Origin: JAVJRN01 sp040218415
GTDB taxonomy: Bacteria > Bacteroidota > Bacteroidia > Cytophagales > Cyclobacteriaceae
DNA length: 15,711 nucleotides
Reading direction: 5' to 3'
Assembly: GCA_040218415.1 (NCBI GenBank)
Contig: JAVJRN010000078.1
Coordinates: forward strand, 1-15,711
In this document: piece after piece, positions 1 through 9,100 of the stretch
Layout: the number at the start of each line of letters is the position of its first letter
Numbering within the stretch: position 1 is the stretch's first letter
The notes under the pieces: model-generated
Told to the model about the DNA's origin: nothing
Database searches by the model: none
The model's input: the letters and a program-made list of their open reading frames with translations, nothing else
Position numbers and translations under genes: made by a program

Positions 1-179
1 CCGATGAAAGCCCCACCATCTTTACTTTCCACGAAAGTGATCCAAGACAAAGGGTTAGCCACAGTAACAGTCAAGTCTGTATTGTCTATATCTAAAGTGG
101 TCAAGTCGTAACGATAAGGCACATTTACTCTACCAGTTGCAGTAGGTGTAGAGCTAATCGTAGGTGCATCATTAACATT
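1..179 (-). repeat. Direct repeat, He_PIG module copy 3 (cut by window edge)
   Basis: This copy matches 556-734 at an exact offset of 555 bp (185 codons). The first 40 bases (1-40 against 556-595) are identical, and the remainder is similar with many synonymous changes. It encodes the NDAP...GRVNVPYRYDL...WITFVESKDGG part of the module. The window edge cuts through it, so further copies to the left are likely. Confidence 0.85.
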
Positions 180-3164
180 GGTGACAGTGAAGTTGATGAT
201 CTGCTCATCGAGCACTTGGTCATCTGCCTGATCAATCAATCGAAGTGTTAAAGCTTCCGATCCAAACCAATCACTATTTGGTGTGGTAACTGTAAGAGTA
301 TTGGTGTTGATGATCTCAGCGGTCAGCTGGTTTTGTCCAGCCACTTGCCAATAAGTATTGATATCCCCAAACACCGTCAAGTAAGTACTCAAATCAAATG
401 CGTCGAAAGTTGCCCCTTCGAGAATCGTTTGCTCTTCGATGGTAGAAAACGCGGCATAAGAGACGAATATTTCCACTGTCTGACTAGCAGAAAGTTCCCC
501 ATCGCTGACGGTTATTTCAAAAGAATTTGTTCCGGCATGGCTAGCCGCTGGCGTGCCGATGAAAGCCCCACCATCTTTACTTTCCACGAAAGTGAGCCAT
601 GACAAAGGGTTATCTACTGTGATAGTCAAGTCCGGATTGTCAATATCAAGTGTGGTCAAATCATAACGATAAGGTACATTTACTCTTCCAGTATTTGTTG
701 GGGTAGAAGTGATTATTGGAGCATCGTTTACATTAACCTTTGTGTATAACACATTCTGAGAAAATACATTACTCTTAGAATCTATCATGGTTAGGGTTAT
801 GTTTTCCTGCCCATACCAGTCATCATCAGAGCTTGTTACTTGTAATACATTATTCACTATCGTAGCGTCAAGCTCACCCCCTGAAGTTACGCTCCAACTC
901 ACTGTGATATCACCTAAAATGTTCACAAAGTCACTTAAACCGATTGGAAGAAAGTCTTGTCCTTCATTTACAGTCTGAGGAGGCACGGTTTTCATTTCAG
1001 CGAAAGCGATGGCAATGTCGATATTTTGTGTAGTAGTAGTCAGACCATCTTTAACGGAAATAGAAAACGAAGTTAAACCTGCATTTTCACTGGTCGGAAT
1101 GCCTAGAATGGTTGTCTGATTCTCTTGATTTATTGCATATAGCCAATCGGGCAGGTTACTTGCCTCAATGGTCAATTGGTCATTATCGTAATCGATAGCC
1201 TTTAAGTCATATCGATATAATTCATCGACTTCTCCATCGGATATTGGCGTGGTTGTAATTATTGGAGCATCATTAATGTTTGTTGTAGTCAAGTCAAAAG
1301 TGATCACGTCAAACAAACTAGAATTAACCTTGCTAATCGCTTTGACAGTCATTGTTTCTATTCCAAAATAGTGCTCACTTGCCAGATTAAAAGATAGCAA
1401 AGAATTGTTCAGCGCAGGCATTAAGGTATCAGCGCCCAGTATAGTCCATGTTACATCTTCAGCCAAAACATTGCTGAGGAATTGCGACAATTCGATATCG
1501 GAGAAAACATTACCTTCTTGTACAAATTTGTTATCTATGGCTGCCAAAACTGGAGGTTTTGCATCAAGGACAATAAAATTGACAGTATCCTTATCGTTTA
1601 GAAGTAGATCCGTTTCAGTATCAATGGCGGTAATTTTAAGTGTTTCTGTTCCTTTCCAATCTGTGGCTCTAAGAGAAAATGAAAGTTCGTTTTTATTAAG
1701 CGAAGGGAATAAATAACCCGCATCTACCCTGAACGGTGACAATGGATCTCCGATCACTTCATTTGGCGTAAAAGTTAGATGTTGGTTGGCTGGAAGTTCT
1801 CTTTGGGCGTTTTTGTCATAGATTTTAAAATACACAGAATCCTGACTTTCATTGTTATATATAGTTAAGAAATAATACCAACTGCCATTCACTTCTATAG
1901 CATTGCTTTTACCGATCAAGGCATTATTTTTCCCACTAAATGCAGCAATTGTGTGGTTACTACCAGTCAAAATTTTACCTAAACTGGAGACTTCTATAGT
2001 AGCAGACATATTGAATTGGAACTCATTAGTCCTTAAGTTCCAATCCGGGACATCAACTATCGAATCTGTGATGATCTCAAAATCCCATGCGATACTTTCG
2101 GGGTTGCTAGCCGTTACAAGTGCTGATAAGTCAATAGTTTCAAATAAACCTTGTAATCCTGTAGTTTGATCTTCATAATGTGTGATAACGGGTGCCTGAT
2201 CTGTAGGTTTTCCACGAAAAATCACTTGTTCGGATGAAGAAAAAGCATTGTCGCTTACATCTGTAATCGTAAATGTGATGGTCTCTAATCCAGACCAGTT
2301 TGTAGGTTTAGTAATTGTGACAATATTGTCGACATCTATGTCAATGTCTAGTTCAGTATTGCCAGAAAAACTATAAATGACAGGGTCAGCATCAGATAAA
2401 GTTGTGAAATCGTCTAAATCAAAAGCTGAAAAAGGCTCTTGAAAATTAGAAATTTTGGTAGGAATACCAGACAAAGTAGGAACAAAATCACCGACCACTG
2501 TCAAGGCTATAGTATCAGCATCAAAGTTGTTTGGATTTGATAAGCTCCGTCCAATAATACGAATTCGCTCTGTACCAGTGAACAAGGAGTCACTGACGAA
2601 AATATTAAGCTGAGATTCATCCAACGCCAATTTTATATTGGCAGCATGAATAGCAAACGGCTCGTCAGGTTGTCCAATGATTTGGTTCGAATTGAAGGAT
2701 AAGTTTTCTTCTGCTTTAAAGGTCTGTTTGAGTGAGTCGTCAAAGAATTTGAAATGGAGCGTCTCTCCATTGTTGTCGGAATAAACCGTCATGAAATAAA
2801 CCCACGCATCGCCAACTGCAGTAGCATTTGCCACTCCTTTTATGACTCCATTGTTGTCGTAAACTGCCAGTTGATGGCTGTTGCCAATGGATTTGAGCCC
2901 TTTGCTGATAACACTCGCTGTAATATTCATGTTAAATTGAAAATCAGCGGAGTTGACTTTCCATTCTGGCTTTGCTTCAGGAGGTATAGTTTTTAGAAAT
3001 TGGGTTTCCCAAAAGAGATTAGATCCATTGCTGAAATCATCTAATTGAATGGTATTAAATTTTCCTCCCAATCCAATGGTTTGGTCTGGAATCTGTCCAA
3101 TATCCACCTGGCCATAACAAAGTATGGCCAGGAAGAATAAGGAATAAGTAACTATTCCTCTCAT
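1..3164 (-). CDS. Partial secreted multi-domain cadherin-like/He_PIG repeat protein (3' end beyond window)
   Basis: An open frame runs without a stop from ATG at 3164 to the left edge (1054 full codons), so the C-terminus, and any T9SS sorting domain, is not visible. Residues 1-18 form a signal peptide ending near CYG/Q. Two copies of a beta-rich domain (X) lie at about 68-174 and 374-481, each with a W...FQFNM start, a YFMTVY- or YFLTIY-like centre and a VIG/IIG-x-P end. From about residue 540 the protein alternates Ig-like segments opening with an EG-x-x-F motif and He_PIG/cadherin-like segments opening with NDAPII or NDAPTI; the latter recur at residues 631, 813 and 998, with YRYDL, D-x-DN and GTP landmarks. 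Such folds are typical of extracellular adhesins and often bind calcium; the precise ligand is unknown. The ATG overlaps the stop of the upstream giant T9SS gene (ATGA), implying co-transcription and probably translational coupling. Function as an adhesin or matrix protein is inferred. Confidence 0.88.
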   Translation of the reverse strand, partial: MRGIVTYSLFFLAILCYGQVDIGQIPDQTIGLGGKFNTIQLDDFSNGSNLFWETQFLKTIPPEAKPEWKVNSADFQFNMNITASVISKGLKSIGNSHQLAVYDNNGVIKGVANATAVGDAWVYFMTVYSDNNGETLHFKFFDDSLKQTFKAEENLSFNSNQIIGQPDEPFAIHAANIKLALDESQLNIFVSDSLFTGTERIRIIGRSLSNPNNFDADTIALTVVGDFVPTLSGIPTKISNFQEPFSAFDLDDFTTLSDADPVIYSFSGNTELDIDIDVDNIVTITKPTNWSGLETITFTITDVSDNAFSSSEQVIFRGKPTDQAPVITHYEDQTTGLQGLFETIDLSALVTASNPESIAWDFEIITDSIVDVPDWNLRTNEFQFNMSATIEVSSLGKILTGSNHTIAAFSGKNNALIGKSNAIEVNGSWYYFLTIYNNESQDSVYFKIYDKNAQRELPANQHLTFTPNEVIGDPLSPFRVDAGYLFPSLNKNELSFSLRATDWKGTETLKITAIDTETDLLLNDKDTVNFIVLDAKPPVLAAIDNKFVQEGNVFSDIELSQFLSNVLAEDVTWTILGADTLMPALNNSLLSFNLASEHYFGIETMTVKAISKVNSSLFDVITFDLTTTNINDAPIITTTPISDGEVDELYRYDLKAIDYDNDQLTIEASNLPDWLYAINQENQTTILGIPTSENAGLTSFSISVKDGLTTTTQNIDIAIAFAEMKTVPPQTVNEGQDFLPIGLSDFVNILGDITVSWSVTSGGELDATIVNNVLQVTSSDDDWYGQENITLTMIDSKSNVFSQNVLYTKVNVNDAPIITSTPTNTGRVNVPYRYDLTTLDIDNPDLTITVDNPLSWLTFVESKDGGAFIGTPAASHAGTNSFEITVSDGELSASQTVEIFVSYAAFSTIEEQTILEGATFDAFDLSTYLTVFGDINTYWQVAGQNQLTAEIINTNTLTVTTPNSDWFGSEALTLRLIDQADDQVLDEQIINFTVTNVNDAPTISSTPTATGRVNVPYRYDLTTLDIDNTDLTVTVANPLSWITFVESKDGGAFI
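556..734 (-). repeat. Direct repeat, He_PIG module copy 2
   Basis: This is the partner of the repeat at 1-179. A third, much more diverged copy of the same protein module lies about 182 codons upstream in the gene (NDAPII at residue 631, near position 1274). Near-identity is confined to copies 2 and 3, so that pair is the younger duplication or has been homogenised. Confidence 0.85.
1722..2045 (-). repeat. X domain, second copy in the cadherin-like protein
   Basis: Residues about 374-481 begin PDWNLRTNEFQFNM, pass through IAAF and YYFLTIYNNES, and end VIGDPLSPFRVDA. The segment aligns along its length with residues 68-174 of the same protein and with two segments near the C-terminus of the neighbouring 2435-residue protein. 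I do not recognise a named family. The alternating hydrophobic pattern suggests a beta sandwich. Confidence 0.75.
2643..2963 (-). repeat. X domain, first copy in the cadherin-like protein
   Basis: Residues about 68-174 begin PEWKVNSADFQFNM, have VYFMTVYSDN in the centre and FKFFDD after it, and end IIGQPDEPFAIHA. It is homologous to the copy at 1722-2045 and to the two copies in the upstream giant protein. Confidence 0.75.
3161..3164 (-). promoter_or_regulatory. ATGA stop-start overlap (translational coupling)
   Basis: The ATG of the cadherin-like gene (3164-3162) shares bases with the TGA stop of the giant T9SS gene (3163-3161). Ribosomes finishing the first gene can re-initiate on the second, which tends to keep the two products in step. 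The overlap also confirms the start chosen for the downstream gene, since a signal peptide follows at once. Confidence 0.85.
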
Positions 3165-6100
3165 TGTACTAGGATTTTAAGTGTTTGAACTTCATCATCA
3201 GTTTGCACTTGAATAAGGTATAATCCTGTGCTTAGCTTGGATTCAGGTGCATCCTTATCAATGCTGAATGTGTGCTTTCCTACAGCAAGCTGGCCGTCAT
3301 AGATTTGATAAAGAACCTGGCCAGTCAAGTTGTGCAAAGTCACGGTAGTATTAGTTGCTTTTTCTAATTGGATTGAAAGCGTCGATAATTCAACAATTGG
3401 ATTTGGAAAAACCTCAACATTCGACAATGTACTTGGAGATATTGCGAGTGCTTGATTTTCAAATTGAGCAATTGCTGGTGAATCTATTTTACCTGTGACA
3501 TGATTAACGACTAGGCTAACTTTATTTAAGGCTCTATATTCCTTATTATCTCTAACCAACTTAATGTCGAGATCTTCAAAGGATTCATTGGTATAGGCCG
3601 TAATAAAGAAGTAGTGTTTATCCAAGAAGTCTAAATACTTGGCTTCACCAAAGCCCAATAACTCTTCACCATTAAAAAGCCCTATTATATCTCCACTGGT
3701 GGCTTTTATACCTGAAGTACTCAAGATAATGTTTCCGTTAAACTCATAATTTTCTTCAGTAATATTCCAACCATCTGGAAGTGGAACGACTTTTTCTTCC
3801 GGAATATCTTCGGCTCTTGCATTAGCATCATTTACCGGATATTCTATCCTAGCGGCTCTGTCAGTATAGATTAAGTATCCTTGGTTTGGCCTTAAAAAAT
3901 CAAGACTACCAATCCACCCCTGAAAATCAACATATTGTGCAAAGTTGCGCTGGCTTTTTATGATAAAATCGGCCGTAGGGTTGAGACTACTCAGCGCTTC
4001 ATTTAGTTCCATACCCACTGGAGGAAGGAAGGATACCCAGTTCCAGCCAGGTTCCAGCTCAACGAAAGTTGTTTCAAAATCAATAGGAGAGCCAACCAAT
4101 ACAAGCGTGTCTGCTTTTGTTAGTTTTATTCTAAAGGCTTGCGTACTATCCATTTGAGTCAAAGGACCCACCCATCCAAGTCCAGGAACATACTGACTAA
4201 AAGCTTCCCGAGATTTAACGATATCTCCTCTAGTATTGTCCAATGAATTTAAGATATAATTGGTGGCTGTTGTTGTACCATAAAGGTTAAAGGAAACCCA
4301 GTTCCAACCCCGCGATAGGGGTACTTTTTGAATCACGTCATTAGTCACCGTGATATCCATAGGATTTGTTGGTGAGCCCAGAGCTACCGTGTTTATAGAT
4401 ATCTCATAGTTTTCTAATACTTGCCCATAAAGCTGGCATCTGGAAGCATCCCAAACTTGGAACTCTATCATCTCATTGGTGGTACTGTTAGTATAAAGGG
4501 TCATAAATACGAGGTAGGGATGTTCTCCTGGAATATTTTCCAATTCAGGTGTATAGGTTACTTGTCCTATCCCTCGAAGTTCATTTCCTACAAATGCAGC
4601 AACAAAATCGAACTCATCGGTAGAAAGCTCTCCTCGAATGTCCAGCTGTCCTGTGAAGTTCATGGAGTTTTCAAACAATGCCGGATCAATTTCCCAAACA
4701 GGCTCCTGACAAAGAACGCGAATATCAAAACGTAGCTCTGGCGCTCCAAATGAAGTAGCTGCAGTTACAATATCCTGATACTCTCCACCGCCAATCTGAT
4801 CAGAGATGGTCAATGTTACATCTTGTGTTGCCCCAGGTTGTAACTGGAAGCTACGAGGGCTGGCTGTCAGCCAACTTGGCAGTGAAGTTTCGTTCAAAGT
4901 CTGCACATCCAGCGCACCACTAAGGTTCACATTTACCGCAAAAGCACCATTGTTTTTGATTTGACGTACAAACTGTGGTGATTCGCCTTCATATATAATA
5001 GACTGAATATCTCCACCAAGCCATACTAAAGGATTACGACGCACCAAGAACTCCCAAGTAATGGTTTCTTTTTGTTGGTTGCCTAGCTCATCAGTCATGC
5101 CGAGGACATCTACTCTGATTACTTGTTCTTCCAAAAACTTATTTTGAATGTCTGGAACGATGATCAGCTTATTGTCTTCACAGGTTACAATACCTTCCAT
5201 AAACAAGCCTGTTTCTGTATTGCTAATTGCGACGTTATTGGCCTCTCCCTCGGCAAGACTTACAGGAATGCCTAATGAAATAATATCAGCACAACTGATC
5301 GCTTCATCAAATTCTATGCTGATCTGGTCATCTCTGCCCAATATTGCATCTATTGGTGACGGTGTTCCAAACAGTGCTGGAGGTTTACGGTCGATTGTTC
5401 CTGTAAGTACTTCGGAACTTCGGGGATCCGGTACTGCATCGCAAAAAGTCAATGCGCGCAATTCGTAAACGCCATCGTCAAGGCTCGCCACATCCCAGGT
5501 AAGGATGGTGCTTCCAGCATTCAAATCTGCCTTAGGTGTCTCTACAGCATTGATCCAAGGCTGCCCCTCTATTTTTTCACGATATTGCAGCTTTACTTCC
5601 GTAAAATCTGATCGATCCCTGACATAATCTGTCAATGTCACATCCATCTCATCGTTGTTGGCCTGTGTGATCACCCAGTCGTCTCCCGGATCGAATATGG
5701 TAATGGGCGAACATACTTCTATAAAGGAAACATCTAAATAAACAATATCTATGAATGGTGCATCAGGTGTATTGAACCCACGTGATATGGCGTGTTCGCG
5801 TTCGCAAATAGAGAACAACATAATGCCGATACTATCATACTGAAAAGCTTCAGGTCCTTTTGAGATTTCTAGTGTCAAATCTATCTGCTTGCCCGGTTCC
5901 AACAAGAAGCCAAGTGGTGCATTGATGGCTTCACCTGTAAGTGAGATCGGAGCATTGTTGACATTGGTCTCATTCATCAGCTGTAGATAATGCACAGCTG
6001 GTTCACCTGTCTCAGAGGTATTACCCAAAGTGATATGAAATACTGCCGATTGATCCTCCGGGACATTTACCGCCGAATTTCTATCTACAGATAACTGTAC

Positions 6101-9100
6101 GCCTTCGCGGTACACATTCTTATAAGAAACCCCAGGCTTGTCAAATGTGGCTGTAAACAAATCCAGAAAACGGTCTTCCGGGGTGTCATCTCCATTCACA
6201 TTCTCATCAATAAATGAGATGGCTTCATCGATATTGTCTTCACTGATCACATCACCGAGACCCGATTCTATACCTATTCCATCGAGTATATCATCTATCC
6301 CATCTACCACATCCAGCACTGCGCCGATACCCACATTTCCTATCAAGTCAGACGCACGGGCAAATAAAATGTCTTTGCCCAAATCTTGAATAATTGGATC
6401 TAGTGCCAAGTCATTTAATCCCTTGGCATAGTCAATAACTTTACCTTCATACGGGCATGAACTGGCGCCACTCACCATATCAAACACTGGCGTTCCGTAA
6501 ACTGGATCGGACTTGATGTTAACCGTGAAATTGTCACCGAAATCATCATCAGCAAACTTGTAGCCGATGGTGCGTGTTTTGTTCAACGTGCTGTTGGAGC
6601 TTTGACCCATCTGAATTCTCATTTTGGTATTTCTTCCAGCTGAGAACCCATTGCCATTTACCTCAAAACCGAATTCATCACCTATCGATGGCTCGATAAA
6701 AACGGAAGTCTCGTAAGTCATTGAACTTGTTATGGATTCAGTCATTGACCTGGATAATTCTGCTCCTCCATCAAATGAGATGTTTTCCTCAAACTTGGCC
6801 GCTTTCTTTAACAGGGAATTCATAATAATGATCTGCTTCCACATTTCGGCACCATCAGTATCTCCAATACTCTCGAGCTCGGGTATTACAGTGCCGATGA
6901 TAAAGTCCTCACTGTAGATAAAGGTAGTGTGAAATCCATCTGGAAAGAATGTGATATCTTCTGAAAGTACTACCTCACACCCATCAAAAGTCAACTTATC
7001 GGTAATACCGTAGAGTAAGTTCATGGCCCCACCAACATATACATCGCCGAACCCAGGGACTGTAGATATGGCCTGTGTGGTCGTGATCTCTTGCTGTACT
7101 TCAGAACTTGAAGTGAGCGACGAACCAAAAGTCAATGAACCCGTAGTTGTTTTCTGGGTTTCTACCTCCAATTGGGTGGTGAAAACCGGAGAACCTGCAT
7201 CAGTGACTACTTTACCTCCCAATGACAATTCGCCATAGACATTGTTTTCTATATCTGATGCCAGTGCCAGCTGCATTGAGTTGCTAAACGTCTGCCCCTC
7301 CTCCAGATATGTCATACTCTGATCTCCTGGAGGACTTCTCAAAATCATGTAGGGGATTTCTGGTGTTGTGGTTGCAAAATCTACATTTCGAGGTTTATCA
7401 CCAGTTACGTAGACCCATTCTATGGCATCTCCTTGTCGATTGAACTGATCTTTGGCTACTACCTGAATACGCTTTTGGTAGGGCTTAGCACCACCACTCA
7501 GAATATTGGGAACCCCAACAGCCAACTTGTAGCTACCATGTCCATTTGAAAAGTCAATCGTCTGCTGGTTGAGGTCAGAGATATCATCATTGATAGTAAG
7601 CTGACCATTTACTTTATTACACTGTCCTCCAAAATAATTTTCGAAGACCTTTACCCCTAATGTTGGTTTGGTATATTGCTCTAGGACTATTTTATCACAT
7701 CCTGCGGCTACTTCCAAGCCAGTAATGGCTACTTCCAGAGGTGCCCTATAGATAAATCCTATAGAATCATCTTCTGTAAGTAAACTCACTTCCAAAGCGC
7801 CCCTTTGATCAAAATATGTCTGAATCCCAGGATCGCTATGTTCCACGAAAACGATGTAATCCTGAGGTGGCAATGATGGAAACTCGAAATTCCCAAACTC
7901 ATCCACTACGACCGTATCTGAATAACAATAAGGCTGAGTGGATACGATGACCTGAATATCACCCGCCGCTCCTATTGGCAGATGGCATTCTCCACCAGCT
8001 ACTATTCCTTTAAGTTTTCGCTTGGTTGTGTTGCTTACGCTCATACCAGCAATGGGTCGAACCATGAGTGGTAACTCTATGAAAGCAGGCACAAACTCAT
8101 GATCCTCTTTTTCAAACGTAAGAACCTGGCCTTGTGTACCCGGCTCAAATTCCACAAACCATTTACCGCTTTCGTCAGATTTGACGGGTGGCACTGATGA
8201 TGCGCCATTGACGAATACTTCTACGCCCTCTGTAAAACAGTTGGTACCTTCGAATCTTACAAATCCACTCACAGTAAGCAATGATATATCTGTAAAATCC
8301 ACTCTGTCCACAGCTGTTACACTTGGGTCAAGTGACACATTTCTGCTGTTTGGCTCAAACGCATGATTGAAAAACTCAATTTGCAAAGGAATATCATCGC
8401 CTTCCCAGTTGGTAACGATTTCCTCCCCATCTACATCAACAACTTGTGCATTCTTGAATTCTCCCGAATGATTGTTTGGTGTTGCATCTGTGATAATTAT
8501 TCCCTGACCTTCACCCAGATTCCAATAAGCCGATACACCCAAGTCTCCTTCTGGATCTACAATGCCTTGTTCATCTCCAGGAATCACCTGATTTTGGGTA
8601 GCAGAAACTTGTGTAGCCGTACGGGCATAGTTCCATAGGCGCATTTCGTCCACCCAACCATTGAAATAATTGGCGCCTGCATCCGAATCTTTTGTGCCCG
8701 ATCTACCAATCACATAGCGCGTCAAGATAGGATCAAATGCTCCAACTCCTGTACTTCCTACTTCCTGACTATTGATGTATAGTTTCATACTGGCACCATC
8801 ATAAGTCACTGCATAGTGGTACCAAAATTCATCGTTGTAAGCGGCTGAGGAGGTAATACTGGTAGCATTACCATCGAAGGCACTACTCACCACAAAGTTT
8901 CCAGAAGTATTTAGTCCAACTGAAAACAACTCATCATCTGTTTCAGGATTTGTCACCTGATAGATGGTCATGTCGTCACTCACCGCTGATTTAAACCAGC
9001 CCTCCAGCGTAAAGGCATCCGAATACTCAAAACGATCAAAATGATAGGATATGTAATCATCTACGCCATCCATTTTGAGCGAAAACCCGATGGGCGTTTC

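Noticed and set aside
333..602. 89-codon plus-strand frame, with other plus-strand frames at 787-978, 1405-1716, 6138-6389 and 8363-8638
   Set aside because: All lie antisense to long, clearly coding minus-strand genes and have no family resemblance.
1..734. CRISPR-like array from spaced identical 40-base repeats
   Set aside because: The repeats are 555 bp apart, in frame and encode a protein module.
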